The notes under the pieces were generated by a model. That model worked only from the letters and a program-made list of their open reading frames with translations. It was not told where the DNA came from and searched no databases. The position numbers were made by a program, and so were the translations under genes. From positions 1 to 50,230 of the forward strand of contig JAZSBH010000164.1 of NCBI GenBank assembly GCA_045602325.1: a stretch of 50,230 nt of DNA, written 5' to 3'. Shown here in pieces: positions 16,259-25,070 of the stretch; within the stretch, counting starts at the first letter, position 1; each line of letters starts with the position of its first letter. This stretch comes from CAMEON01 sp045602325 (lineage in GTDB: Bacteria > Bacillota > Clostridia > Oscillospirales > CAG-272).

Positions 16259-16627
16259 ATGGCTCGTATAGCTGGTGTTGATATTCCGAACAACAAGCGC
16301 GTAGAGATCGCTCTGACCTACATCTACGGAATCGGCCGCAAGAGCGCCAACGACATCCTGGCTGCTACCGGTATCAATCCCGATACCCGTGCAAAGGATC
16401 TGACCGAGGACGAGATTGCAAAGCTCCGTGATGAGATCGAAAAGTCCTACACTGTGGAAGGTGATCTTCGCCGTGAGGTGTCCCTGAACATCAAGAACAT
16501 GGTTGAGATCAACTGCTACCGCGGCATTCGTCACAGAAAGGGCCTGCCCGTAAGAGGCCAGCGCACCAAGACCAATGCAAGAACTCGTAAGGGTCCTGCA
16601 AAGACGATTGCGAACAAGAAGAAGTAA
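16259..16627 (+). CDS. rpsM: 30S ribosomal protein S13
   Basis: S13 at the top of the 30S head, contacting L5 and P-site tRNA. 122 residues, normal. MARIAGVDIPNNKRVEIALT at the start, helix-hairpin-helix region IYGIGRKSANDIL, and the basic ending GLPVRGQRTKTNARTRKG are typical. AGAGAGGTG lies upstream. rpsK follows after 16 nt. Confidence 0.97.
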   Translation: MARIAGVDIPNNKRVEIALTYIYGIGRKSANDILAATGINPDTRAKDLTEDEIAKLRDEIEKSYTVEGDLRREVSLNIKNMVEINCYRGIRHRKGLPVRGQRTKTNARTRKGPAKTIANKKK

Positions 16628-16643
16628 AGGAGTGGCATAAGCA

Positions 16644-17042
16644 ATGGCAAAGAACGATAAGTCCAAGGGCATTAAGAAGCGCCGCGAAAGAAAAAATATT
16701 GAAAAGGGTACTGTTCACATTCAGTCCACCTTCAATAACACCATCGTTACCATCACCGACGTGAATGGCAACGCCATCTCCTGGGCTTCTGCCGGTGAGC
16801 TCGGCTTCAAGGGCTCCCGTAAGTCCACCCCCTTCGCCGCACAGTCTGCTTCCGAGACCGCAGCTAAGATCGCTGTGGATCACGGCCTGAAGTCTGTTGA
16901 GGTTTACGTGAAGGGTCCCGGCGCAGGCCGTGAGTCCGCTATCCGTGCACTGGAGACTGTGGGTCTGCAGATCACCCTGATCCGCGACGTGACCCCCCTG
17001 CCCCACACCGGTTGCAGACCCCCCAAGCGCAGACGTGTCTAA
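16644..17042 (+). CDS. rpsK: 30S ribosomal protein S11
   Basis: S11 of the 30S platform. 132 residues. HIQSTFNNTIVTITDVNGNA (about 25-44), SWASAGELGFKGSRKSTPFA and the ending DVTPLPHTGCRPPKRRRV are family signatures. AAAGGAG lies upstream; the previous stop is 16 nt away. rpsD follows after 21 nt. Confidence 0.97.
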   Translation: MAKNDKSKGIKKRRERKNIEKGTVHIQSTFNNTIVTITDVNGNAISWASAGELGFKGSRKSTPFAAQSASETAAKIAVDHGLKSVEVYVKGPGAGRESAIRALETVGLQITLIRDVTPLPHTGCRPPKRRRV

Positions 17043-17063
17043 TTCATAGGAGGAGTTAAGAAC

Positions 17064-17690
17064 ATGGCAAGATATACAGGTCCTGCGTGCAAGCTTTGCC
17101 GCAGAGAAGGTAAGAAGCTGTACCTCAAGGGCGATCGCTGCGTCAGCGGCAAGTGCGCTCTGGAGCGCCGCACCTCCGCACCCGGCCAGCATGGTGCCGA
17201 TGCGAAGAAGATGAGAGAGTACGGTATGCAGCTCAGAGAGAAGCAGACCACCAAGAGATACTACGGTGTTCTCGAGAAGCAGTTCAGAAACCTCTACGAG
17301 GAGGCTGCCCGCAAGGAGGGTATGACCGGTGAGAACCTGCTGGTTCTGCTCGAGAGAAGACTGGACAACGTGGTGTACCGCATGGGTATGGCTGAGTGCC
17401 GTCGTGACGCTCGTCAGCTGGTTATGCACGGTCACTTCACCGTCAATGGCAAGAAGGTCAACGTTCCTTCCTTCGTCGTGAAGCCCGGTGATGTTATCGC
17501 TGTTAAGGAGTCCAGCCGTGATTCCGTTAAGTTCAAGGGTCTGGCCGAGTCCGAGGGTGGCGCAAGAGTCCCCAAGTGGATCGAGTCCGACAAGAAGAAC
17601 TACACCGCCAAGGTGCTGGCAATGCCCGCTCGTGAGGACATCGACTTCGAGTTCAACGAGCAGCTGATCGTCGAGCTTTATTCCAAGTAA
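17064..17690 (+). CDS. rpsD: 30S ribosomal protein S4 with zinc-type N-terminus
   Basis: S4, a primary 16S binder and in many bacteria an autoregulator. 208 residues. Four Cys in the N-terminal 31 residues (Cys9, Cys12, Cys26, Cys31) fit the zinc-binding form. The S4 RNA-binding domain is at about 98-160, with RRLDNVVYRMGMA and ARQLVMHGHFTVNGKKVN. It is embedded in the alpha operon here, whereas Bacillus subtilis has it as a separate unit. GGAGG lies upstream. Confidence 0.97.
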   Translation: MARYTGPACKLCRREGKKLYLKGDRCVSGKCALERRTSAPGQHGADAKKMREYGMQLREKQTTKRYYGVLEKQFRNLYEEAARKEGMTGENLLVLLERRLDNVVYRMGMAECRRDARQLVMHGHFTVNGKKVNVPSFVVKPGDVIAVKESSRDSVKFKGLAESEGGARVPKWIESDKKNYTAKVLAMPAREDIDFEFNEQLIVELYSK

Positions 17691-17833
17691 TCCCCTGAGG
17701 TCACACATCAGTAGGCGGATGGCAACCCGCACCCGCCAAGCTGACCGACGCCTTCGGGTTCACCTGCGCCGATGGATCGGCGTACGGTTTCGGAAAACTG
17801 TTTTCCCAAATACAGAAGGAGGTTTTATTTGGA
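17691..17833 (+). other. 143-nt structured spacer between rpsD and rpoA
   Basis: Hairpins: GGCGG/CCGCC (17714-17737), CGCCGA/TCGGCG with a 4-nt loop (17767-17782), and GGAAAA/TTTTCC (17792-17806). No U-tract follows the first two. The third has too few T residues after it to be a terminator. It precedes the rpoA ribosome binding site AAGGAGG (17816-17822). Confidence 0.45.
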
Positions 17834-18808
17834 ATGATTGAGATCGAGAAGCCTAATATTACGACTGAAAACCTCAGCGTTGACGGTACCTCCGGTACCT
17901 TTATCGTAGAGCCTCTGGAACGGGGCTACGGTATCACCCTCGGTAACTCCCTTCGTCGCGTCCTGCTGTCCTCCCTGCCCGGTGTGGCAGTGACCAGCAT
18001 CAAGATCGATGGTATCCTGCACGAGTTTTCCACCGTGCCCGGTATCGTAGAGGACGTGACTGAGATCGTGCTCAATGTGAAGGGCATTACGGCTAAACTG
18101 CACACTCCCGGCCCCAAGACCGTGGTCATCGACGTGACCGGCGATCATGATATCACCGCAGGTGACATCAAGCAGGACTCCGACATCGAGATCCTGAATC
18201 CCGACCACCACATCGCCACCCTGTCGGGCAGTGAGCGTTTCTACATGGAGCTTGTCTTTGACAGCGGCCGTGGATACGTATCCCAGGAGCGCAACAAGCA
18301 GCTGCATAATGAGCAGATGGGCATGACTGTGTCCGCTCCCATTGGCACTATCTACACCGACTCCATTTACACCCCCGTTTATAAGGTAAGCTACAACGTG
18401 GAGAATACCCGCGTTGGCAGCAACACCGACTACGATAAGCTGACCCTGGACGTGGTGACCAACGGCACCATTTCCGCCAAGGAAGCGATTTCTCTCGGAG
18501 CCAAGATTCTCAACGAGCATCTCAACTTGTTCGTGGATTTGTCTGATGAAGCGAAGAAGGCCGAGATCATGATCGAGAGAGAAGAGACCAAGAAAGAAAA
18601 AGTTCTTGAGATGACCATTGAGGAGCTTGACATGTCTGTCCGTAGCTTCAACTGCTTGAAGCGCGCAGGCATTGATACAGTCGAGGACCTGACCAACCGG
18701 ACCGAGGAGGACATGATCAAGGTTCGTAACCTCGGTAAGAAGTCGCTGGAAGAAGTCATTCAGAAGCTGCACTCCCTCGGCCTTGACCTGAAGAAGGAAG
18801 AGGAGTGA
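17834..18808 (+). CDS. rpoA: RNA polymerase alpha subunit
   Basis: Forms the alpha dimer that seeds RNA polymerase assembly. 324 residues, close to the family's 315. The N-terminal domain has FIVEPLERGYGITLGNSLRR (about 24-43) and LLSSLPGVAVTSI. The C-terminal domain (about 245-315) has SFNCLKRAGIDTVEDL and VRNLGKKSLEEVIQKL, the part that touches UP elements and activators. AAGGAGG lies 11 nt upstream. rplQ follows after a 77-nt spacer. Confidence 0.97.
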   Translation: MIEIEKPNITTENLSVDGTSGTFIVEPLERGYGITLGNSLRRVLLSSLPGVAVTSIKIDGILHEFSTVPGIVEDVTEIVLNVKGITAKLHTPGPKTVVIDVTGDHDITAGDIKQDSDIEILNPDHHIATLSGSERFYMELVFDSGRGYVSQERNKQLHNEQMGMTVSAPIGTIYTDSIYTPVYKVSYNVENTRVGSNTDYDKLTLDVVTNGTISAKEAISLGAKILNEHLNLFVDLSDEAKKAEIMIEREETKKEKVLEMTIEELDMSVRSFNCLKRAGIDTVEDLTNRTEEDMIKVRNLGKKSLEEVIQKLHSLGLDLKKEEE

Positions 18809-18885
18809 GAGGCGTCCCGGAGTGGGACACCAAAAAGCATTCGCACATTCGATATTAAGTATACAGCAGAAGGAGGCAATTGAAA

Positions 18886-19299
18886 ATGCCCGGTACCAGA
18901 AAACTCGGTAGACCTACCGACCAGAGAAAAGCAATGCTCCGCGGTATGGTTACCCTGCTGCTTGAGAACGGCCAGGTCGTGACCACCGTCACCAGAGCCA
19001 AGGAGCTCCGTTCCATCGCAGACAAGATGATTACCCTCGGTAAGAAGAACACGCTGGCCAGCCGCCGCGCTGCTCTTGCTTACATCACTAAGGAGAGCGT
19101 GGTGACCAAGGTGTTCACCGAGTACGCTGCTCTGTATGCCGATCGTAACGGCGGTTACACCCAGATCTTCAAGATGGGTCCCCGCCGCGGTGATGGCGCT
19201 GAGATCGCTGTCATCAAGATGATCGACTACGTCAAGGAGCCCGTCGTTGCTGACGAGAAGGCTTCCAAGAAGGCCGAGAAGGCTGCTGACGCAGAGTAA
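18886..19299 (+). CDS. rplQ: 50S ribosomal protein L17
   Basis: L17 near the tunnel exit. 137 residues, slightly longer than the usual 112-120 because of a Lys/Ala/Glu-rich tail (DEKASKKAEKAADAE). The start MPGTRKLGRPTDQRKAMLRG and FTEYAALYADRNGGYTQIFK are typical. The ATG at 18886 is preferred to the TTG at 18880 because AAGGAGG lies at 18869-18875, giving normal spacing. Last gene of the superoperon. Confidence 0.97.
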   Translation: MPGTRKLGRPTDQRKAMLRGMVTLLLENGQVVTTVTRAKELRSIADKMITLGKKNTLASRRAALAYITKESVVTKVFTEYAALYADRNGGYTQIFKMGPRRGDGAEIAVIKMIDYVKEPVVADEKASKKAEKAADAE

Positions 19300-19310
19300 T
19301 TCTTAAACAA

Positions 19311-19344
19311 TAAAACTCCCTCCCGATTGCGGGAGGGAGTTTTT
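19311..19344 (+). terminator. Terminator of the ribosomal superoperon
   Basis: ACTCCCTCCCG (19315-19325), ATTG loop, CGGGAGGGAGT (19330-19340), then TTTTT. An 11-bp perfect stem with A-tract upstream, so it can also serve the convergent gene on the minus strand. Confidence 0.93.
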
Positions 19345-19359
19345 GCTATGCAGGATGGA

Positions 19360-21807
19360 TCATTGCATGGTATTTCGGGAGCTTTCCATCATGTTGATCT
19401 CGCTGGTTACGTCTTGGAGCAGGCTTGCGCGGGCTTGGATCTTCGCGGCACGCTTGGGGTTGGGACGGGAAATGAGGAATACAGCCCGTTCCGCCGAGAC
19501 GTGCAGACGGGTGCGGGTGTAGATCTCCCCGCGGTAACGGACGTAGTGGGTGCCGAGGCGGCTGGTGGAGCCCGTATGGGGATCCCAACGGTCGAGGGAG
19601 TGGATACCGCGCAGGTATATGGTGTCTCCGTAGTCGCGGTCGGTGGTGTTCGCGAAAAAGTAGATATCCAGCTCTCCGCGCTGCTTGTGGATACGGGAGA
19701 TCATGCCGCCTCCGGGGACAAAGTCGCCCAGGCCGAGCCGGATGAATTCATTATGAGAGTTGTTGAAGGCGCCGATGCACTCAAACCGGGGCATTTCCGG
19801 CATATACATATCCAGCGGTACCCGGAATGATTGAAGGACGTTGTTGAGGGTGATGCAGTCAGTCAGTTCGGTGCCGTCGGCGGCGGTGCGGTGAGGGCTG
19901 ATGTAGTAGGCTTCACCGCCGTTTTCGTTGGCGTGGTAGAAGAATTCCTTGATGATCCCCGGATCCAGGGCTTCGTCACCGAAGATGTGACGGGTAATAC
20001 TCCGTACTTCGCGGTCATTGGGGGTTCCGTATTCCAGCATACCCAGAAAGTCGTTGGGATCGCTTTGCTCGTCATCCACGTGGTATTCAAAGGCAAATTT
20101 CGGCAGAGCCCCCGTGGCGACGACCTTTCCGCCTTCATCGTAAAATTTCTTGACCATGCGGAGATTCTCCAGACTGACCATGTCCGCGCCCGGCAGGATG
20201 AGAATGCGGAAATTTTGGGTTTGGAAGGGATTTTTCAGGGAGAGAATGCCGTTTTCGGTGGAGCAAATGGCGTTGACCATTTCGGGATGGAGGATGGTAA
20301 TGTCCTGTCCTGCGTAAGTGGAAATGGTATTCAGAACGGTCATGTAGTTACAGGAGAAGGGCGTACTGGGATATTCAAAGTCCGTATTGGCGGGTGCCTC
20401 GTAAAAGTAGACCTTGTCATGGAGGGCGTAGATGGGGTAAAGCATGGCGATGTCGTTGACACGGCTGCCGCCGCGGAGCAGGGTTTGGACACGGGATACG
20501 AAGGCAGAGAACGTGTACTTGCCCTCACGGCCCAGCACGTCCATGCGAAAACGGTCGGAACGGCGGCGATGGGTATCTCCCTGAATGGATTGACTCCCCC
20601 AATGAGCCATGAGCAGATTGGCACCGTGGCCAAAGGCGTTCATGGCGTCCTTATAGACAATGTTGGTGGTGAGCTTATTGTAGTCGCGGAAAAGCTCACA
20701 GGAGACGTATTTACTTCCGTAATTGTCAGCGGCGGAAGCGGCCAGGTGGGTGGAATTCATGCCGTATAGATAGGCTTTTTCCTGCACCGCACAGGGGGAG
20801 AAGACGCTGTCTGCCAGGGTGTCGCCGTTCAGCCAGGAGCAGGCGGGGAGCTTGGGCTCGGCCATGGCGGTAATGAGGTGTAGGTCGTGTCGATCCGAGA
20901 AGGCTTTGAGGGCAGACAGGAGCCCGGAACGGAGCATTTCGGCGCGGCAGGCCATGAAGAGAGACTTGATGTGAGGATCGCGTTCCCCGATGAAGTGGTA
21001 GAGGGCAGGGTAGTAGGGGGCGGGATCAAACCCAAAGCGGGCTTCAAAGACGGTATTAAAGCTTTCGTCCCAGTTACGGCGGTTGGGGGCGTGGAAGCAG
21101 ATTTCCGACACAAAGAACTGGGAAACCGTGTTGCCCAGCGCTGCCTGCAATCCTTTGCCCATGTGGGCGAAGAGGGCGGATAGGAACTCCATACTGTGAT
21201 CGTAGGAAAGGATATTGCAGGTATGGATGGGAGGCTCGCCGTATTGAGGCTCGTTTGTGCAGAGGTATTCCTCCACCGTCCAGTTGCCGTCGGGGACGGT
21301 GTAGGAAATGGTGCCCTCGTGGATATGGGGACGTAGGTCGATCATATCGGTATGCTCGTCGTCGTAGGCCATGACCGACATGGGAGTGCCCTTGCGGAGC
21401 TGGAGATAGAGCTGCTCTCGGGGGTCACAGAAATATTGACGGCGGATGAGGGTGCGGGTACGGGTATGCGCCACGAATTCGGCGGCCGGCGACAGATAGA
21501 AGGACTGTTCCAGCACAGGCTCCAGGTGGAAGCCGATCTTCATGCTTCGTTTTTCGGCTGCGGTGACCAGCATCTCGTAAAAGTCACGGATCTGCTCCAA
21601 TGCCTCGGCGGAAGGTGTCAGCTCCCGCGGCAGACGGGGGATGACACAGCCAATGCCGTTTCGGGCGCATCGCTCCATGTATTTCTCCACCGATTCCCGT
21701 GTGGGCGGGAAGGAGGTCAGATCATAGAACAGGAACAGACGGTGCTTGCTCTTGACGCGGTGAAAGGCGGTCTTGGCACGGTGATACTTGGGAGGACGTT
21801 GATTCAT
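19360..21807 (-). CDS. GH106-like glycoside hydrolase (putative alpha-L-rhamnosidase)
   Basis: 815 residues, no signal peptide, so probably cytoplasmic. The layout fits the GH106 rhamnosidase-like families: a split barrel in the N-terminal half (LFLFYDLTSFPPTRESVEKY, VSEICFHAPNRRNWDESF, LHLITAMAEPK) followed by an amidotransferase-like domain (IAMLYPIYALH, DITILHPEM, FRILILPGADMVSLENLR) and a C-terminal beta-rich part. GH106 enzymes release L-rhamnose from plant or bacterial glycans; substrate and even family membership are inference. The start at 21807 follows GAGGTG; the 31-residue upstream extension has no ribosome binding site. It ends next to the superoperon terminator. Confidence 0.7.
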   Translation of the reverse strand: MNQRPPKYHRAKTAFHRVKSKHRLFLFYDLTSFPPTRESVEKYMERCARNGIGCVIPRLPRELTPSAEALEQIRDFYEMLVTAAEKRSMKIGFHLEPVLEQSFYLSPAAEFVAHTRTRTLIRRQYFCDPREQLYLQLRKGTPMSVMAYDDEHTDMIDLRPHIHEGTISYTVPDGNWTVEEYLCTNEPQYGEPPIHTCNILSYDHSMEFLSALFAHMGKGLQAALGNTVSQFFVSEICFHAPNRRNWDESFNTVFEARFGFDPAPYYPALYHFIGERDPHIKSLFMACRAEMLRSGLLSALKAFSDRHDLHLITAMAEPKLPACSWLNGDTLADSVFSPCAVQEKAYLYGMNSTHLAASAADNYGSKYVSCELFRDYNKLTTNIVYKDAMNAFGHGANLLMAHWGSQSIQGDTHRRRSDRFRMDVLGREGKYTFSAFVSRVQTLLRGGSRVNDIAMLYPIYALHDKVYFYEAPANTDFEYPSTPFSCNYMTVLNTISTYAGQDITILHPEMVNAICSTENGILSLKNPFQTQNFRILILPGADMVSLENLRMVKKFYDEGGKVVATGALPKFAFEYHVDDEQSDPNDFLGMLEYGTPNDREVRSITRHIFGDEALDPGIIKEFFYHANENGGEAYYISPHRTAADGTELTDCITLNNVLQSFRVPLDMYMPEMPRFECIGAFNNSHNEFIRLGLGDFVPGGGMISRIHKQRGELDIYFFANTTDRDYGDTIYLRGIHSLDRWDPHTGSTSRLGTHYVRYRGEIYTRTRLHVSAERAVFLISRPNPKRAAKIQARASLLQDVTSEINMMESSRNTMQ

Positions 21808-21857
21808 AGAAACACCTCGCAATTCAAGAAATAAAGAAGGGAATATCCGAAGATGGG

Positions 21858-21886
21858 TTGAAAACGGGAGAAAACTGTGGTATAAT
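21858..21886 (+). promoter_or_regulatory. Sigma-A promoter of the GNAT gene
   Basis: TTGAAA (21858-21863), 17 nt, TATAAT (21881-21886). The acetyltransferase start codon is 32 nt downstream. The upstream in-frame start at 21858 falls on the promoter itself and is not used. Confidence 0.88.
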
Positions 21887-21917
21887 AGCCATGGAAACAC
21901 ACAAAAGGAGATGGATC

Positions 21918-22931
21918 ATGTACGATATCCGCATACTGACCGATATGGGCGCTGCCCATGATTTTTACCATACGTACAGCGCGGCAACGCTCGATGAGAT
22001 GCGCGGGCAAGTTGAGCTTTTGCCCGGCGGGATGCCGCCTGCTCTGAGACTGATGCCGGTTTTTCGGGAAACCGTTGATTTTTGGTTCCTGGGGGATGAT
22101 CGCATCACCTTTGGCGCCTTTGCGGGGGACAAATTGGTGGGCATTGCTTCAGGATCTGTGTCTCCCGAGCGGAAGGCGGGCTTTCTGTCCTATATTTGTG
22201 TTGCTCACGATCATCGGCGCCTCGGTCTGGCGACGGATCTGTGCGATGCCCTGGAGGAGGCTTTGGCGGCCCGTCCCGAGGTGGAGAAGCTGGAGGTGGT
22301 GTTCTACAACCCGGTTCAGCTCCCTTGGTATATCCCGAATGGGGGCGGGGACTATCATCCCTGTCTGCCGGGCGTGGACAAGGCTTCCGGGCTATATCTG
22401 TTCCTGAAAAATCGAGGCTGGCGGGATTATGCCCATCAGAACTGCTACTACCGCCGTATGTCTGACTATGCGGACAAGCCGAACATTGCGGCTACCCGTG
22501 AGCGTTTGCTCTCGGAGGGCATTGAACTGACCCTGTACGATCCCGACAAGCATCACGGTCTGCCCGAGCTTTTTGATAACATCAACAATCCCGGCTGGAA
22601 GGCTCACGTGCTGGCCCATCTGGATCTGCCCATCGTGGTGGCTGTGGATAAAAATGCTGACGGCTTGGTGGTGGGCTATACCGGCCCGCTGTCGGTGTCG
22701 GGTACTCCCGGTCGAGGCAACTTCTGCGGTATCGGTGTGCGCACCGAGTATCGCGGACGGGGCATCGGTAAGCCGGTATTCTGCGAGATGTGCGCCCGTC
22801 ACAAGGGCGGCGGCGCGGATTTCATGTCCCTCTACACGGGGGAGGACAATCCCGCACGGAATATCTATGAGTCGGCTGGATTCCGCATCGTGCGGAGCTT
22901 CGCGGATATGCGGAAGGTATTGAAGAAGTAA
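21918..22931 (+). CDS. Tandem-GNAT acetyltransferase
   Basis: 337 residues with two GNAT folds, the arrangement seen in mycothiol-synthase-like proteins. The N-terminal domain has VGIASGSV, LSYICVAHDHRRLGLATDLC (about 92-111), which is the acetyl-CoA loop. The C-terminal domain has GNFCGIGVRTEYRGRGIGKP (about 271-290) and SLYTGEDNPARNIYESAGFR. Each module transfers acetyl from acetyl-CoA to an amine; the substrate is unknown. AAAGGAG lies before the ATG. It probably is transcribed together with the SDR gene that follows 94 nt later. Confidence 0.85.
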   Translation: MYDIRILTDMGAAHDFYHTYSAATLDEMRGQVELLPGGMPPALRLMPVFRETVDFWFLGDDRITFGAFAGDKLVGIASGSVSPERKAGFLSYICVAHDHRRLGLATDLCDALEEALAARPEVEKLEVVFYNPVQLPWYIPNGGGDYHPCLPGVDKASGLYLFLKNRGWRDYAHQNCYYRRMSDYADKPNIAATRERLLSEGIELTLYDPDKHHGLPELFDNINNPGWKAHVLAHLDLPIVVAVDKNADGLVVGYTGPLSVSGTPGRGNFCGIGVRTEYRGRGIGKPVFCEMCARHKGGGADFMSLYTGEDNPARNIYESAGFRIVRSFADMRKVLKK

Positions 22932-22955
22932 GAACGGGAGAACGGCCTTCGGCGA

Positions 22956-22985
22956 CCAGAACCCTTTTTGGAAAAAGGGTTCTGG
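22956..22985. repeat. Perfect 14-bp palindrome after the GNAT gene
   Basis: CCAGAACCCTTTTT (22956-22969), GG, AAAAAGGGTTCTGG (22972-22985). It is in the 94-nt gap between the GNAT and SDR genes. It has no U-tract after it, so it may be a dispersed palindromic element with weak terminator or processing activity. Confidence 0.7.
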
Positions 22986-23025
22986 ACTCCCAAAAACTTT
23001 CAAAAAAGGAATCAGGTGTTCAGAT

Positions 23026-23745
23026 ATGAGAAATATACTCATCAGCGGCGGGTCGCGGGGCATTGGCCGCGCCTGCGTGGGGGCGTTTGCGGCGAACGGA
23101 GACCGTGTGGCGTTCATTTACCGCAGTCGGGATGACGAGGCCGCCAAGGTGGCCGCGGCTACGGGGGCGATTGCCATCAAGGCGGATATCAGCGACCCGA
23201 GCGAGGTTCGCCGCGCCATCAGCGAGGCCGAGGCCGCGCTGGGCGGTTCCATTGACGTACTGGTCAACAACGCCGCCGTGTCCCACATCGGGCAGATGCA
23301 GGACATGACCGACGAGGAATGGCGGCGGGTGCTGGACACCAACCTGTCCGGGGCATTTTATCTGTCCCGAGGGGTGGTGAGCGGCATGGTGCGCAGTCAC
23401 TACGGGCGCATTGTCAACATCGGCTCCATGTGGGGCAAGGTGGGCGCGTCCTGCGAGGTGGCGTACTCGGCCACCAAGGCGGGGCTTCGGGGTATGACCA
23501 TGGCCATGGCTAAGGAGTTTGGGCTGTCGGGCGTTACCGTTAACTGCGTGGAGCCCGGGTTTATTGCCACCGAGATGAACGCCGCCATTGACGAGGCCTC
23601 CAAGCAGGCTCTTTGCGACGAGACCCCCTTGGGGCATATGGGTACGCCTGAGGAGGTGGCGGCCGCCGTGGTGTTTTTGGCTTCGGATGCCGCCGGGTTT
23701 ATTACGGGGCAGGTCATCGGCGTGGACGGCGGGCTGGCGGTGTGA
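23026..23745 (+). CDS. Short-chain dehydrogenase, FabG-like
   Basis: 239 residues, classical SDR. The cofactor-binding GGSRGIG (8-14) and NNAAVS (81-86) are present. The catalytic tetrad is Asn106, Ser134, Tyr147 and Lys151 (NIGSMWG, AYSATKAG). The ending with ITGQVIGVDGGLAV resembles 3-oxoacyl-ACP reductase. A FabG role is possible, but no fatty acid genes are nearby, so a sugar or ketone reductase cannot be excluded. AGGTG is upstream. Confidence 0.85.
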   Translation: MRNILISGGSRGIGRACVGAFAANGDRVAFIYRSRDDEAAKVAAATGAIAIKADISDPSEVRRAISEAEAALGGSIDVLVNNAAVSHIGQMQDMTDEEWRRVLDTNLSGAFYLSRGVVSGMVRSHYGRIVNIGSMWGKVGASCEVAYSATKAGLRGMTMAMAKEFGLSGVTVNCVEPGFIATEMNAAIDEASKQALCDETPLGHMGTPEEVAAAVVFLASDAAGFITGQVIGVDGGLAV

Positions 23746-23762
23746 GGAGAATGGGGGAACGC

Positions 23763-23876
23763 GTGGGGGAAACTTCTTGAAAGAAGTTTCCCCCACACCC
23801 CTTTCAAGAACCTTAAAAAAGGATTATTGATAAGGTTCTTGGGATTCTTAAACCCTTCTTTCAAGAAGGGTTTAAG
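23763..23876. repeat. Three consecutive palindromes between convergent genes
   Basis: Palindrome 1: 16-bp arms, 23763-23778 and 23781-23796 (GTGGGGGAAACTTCTT with its complement). Palindrome 2: CAAGAACCTT 23805-23814 and its complement 23832-23841. Palindrome 3: 14-bp arms CTTAAACCCTTCTT at 23847-23860 and 23863-23876. Palindromes 1 and 3 share the core TTCTT-(GA/TC)-AAGAA. They probably act as a bidirectional terminator for the SDR gene and the six-gene minus-strand unit. Confidence 0.8.
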
Positions 23877-23894
23877 CCGCCGGAGGCCGCTCCC

Positions 23895-25070
23895 TTATTT
23901 CAACGTCTTAATAAACGCCTCCATCCGCTCCAAGGCCTGATTGATATGCTTGACCGAATAGGCGTAGGAGATGCGGGCGAACTCCTCTCCGCTTCTGCCG
24001 AAGGCCACGCCGGGGACGATGGCACACTTATGCTCGTACAGCAATCTTTCACAGAATTTCTCGCCCGTAAGGCCAAAACCACCAATGCGGGGGTAGATGT
24101 AGAAGGCTCCCTCGGGCTCGAAGACCTCCAAACCGATGTCCTGTAAGCCGTTGTAGATGAGACGGCGGCGGCGGTCATACTCAGCGGTCATCATGGCCAC
24201 GTCCTCGTCGCAGTCGCGGAGGGCGGTGATGGCGGCCAGCTGGGCGGTGGTGGGGGCGCACATGATGGCGTACTGGTGGATCTTGAGCATCTGCTTGGCC
24301 AAGGGCGCGGGAGCGCAGATGTAGCCCAGTCGCCAGCCCGTCATGGCGTAGGCCTTGGAGAATCCGCTGACCACCACGGTACGCTCCCACATACCGGGCA
24401 GGGAAGCGATGGAGACGTGGCGGCGGCCGTAGGTGAGTTCTGCGTAGATCTCATCCGAGAGGACGATGGTCTGCTTTTCGCGGAGGATCTGGGCAATCTT
24501 TTCCAGATCCTCGGCGTCCATGATGGCGCCGGTGGGGTTGTTGGGGTAGGCCAGCACCAGCATCTTGGTTTTTTCGGTGATGGCGGACTCCAGAAGCTCG
24601 GGGGTGAGCTTGAATTTGTCCTCGTTACGGGTCTCTACGATGACCGGCGTGGCGCCCGTCATTTTGCAGAGGGGTTCGTAGCAGACGAAGCAGGGGGTGG
24701 GGATGATGACCTCGTCCCCCGGCTGGAGGATGGTGCGCATGGCCACGTCGATGGCCTCGCTGCCGCCAACAGTGACCACGACCTCGGATTTGGGGTCGTA
24801 GGTCAGGTCAAATCGGCGGCTCATGTAGCCTGAAATTTCCTTGCGCAGCTCAAGGGTGCCTGCGTTGGAGGTATAGTAGGTCTTGCCGGTCTCCAGAGAC
24901 TCAATGCCCGCCTCGCGTATTTTCCACGGGGTGACGAAGTCGGGCTGGCCGACGGTCAGGGCGGTGACGTCGGTCATGCTGTCCAGAATATCAAAAAATT
25001 TCCGTATGCCGGATGAGGGCATCTCCACGATGGAGCGGGGAAGGATGTAGTCGTAATCGATGTGTGCCAT
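23895..25070 (-). CDS. Pyridoxal-phosphate aminotransferase, class I/II
   Basis: 391 residues, fold type I aminotransferase of the AspC/PatA branch. The PLP-binding lysine is Lys239 in SGFSKAYAMTGWRLGY; other cofactor residues are visible: Asn178 (PNNPTG), Asp206 and Tyr209 (SDEIYAE), Arg247. Amino donors are likely aromatic amino acids or aspartate, but the substrate is not decided by sequence. The ATG overlaps the stop of the Lrp-like regulator by one base (TGATG), so the two are translated together and the regulator probably senses an amino acid related to this reaction. Confidence 0.9.
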   Translation of the reverse strand: MAHIDYDYILPRSIVEMPSSGIRKFFDILDSMTDVTALTVGQPDFVTPWKIREAGIESLETGKTYYTSNAGTLELRKEISGYMSRRFDLTYDPKSEVVVTVGGSEAIDVAMRTILQPGDEVIIPTPCFVCYEPLCKMTGATPVIVETRNEDKFKLTPELLESAITEKTKMLVLAYPNNPTGAIMDAEDLEKIAQILREKQTIVLSDEIYAELTYGRRHVSIASLPGMWERTVVVSGFSKAYAMTGWRLGYICAPAPLAKQMLKIHQYAIMCAPTTAQLAAITALRDCDEDVAMMTAEYDRRRRLIYNGLQDIGLEVFEPEGAFYIYPRIGGFGLTGEKFCERLLYEHKCAIVPGVAFGRSGEEFARISYAYSVKHINQALERMEAFIKTLK

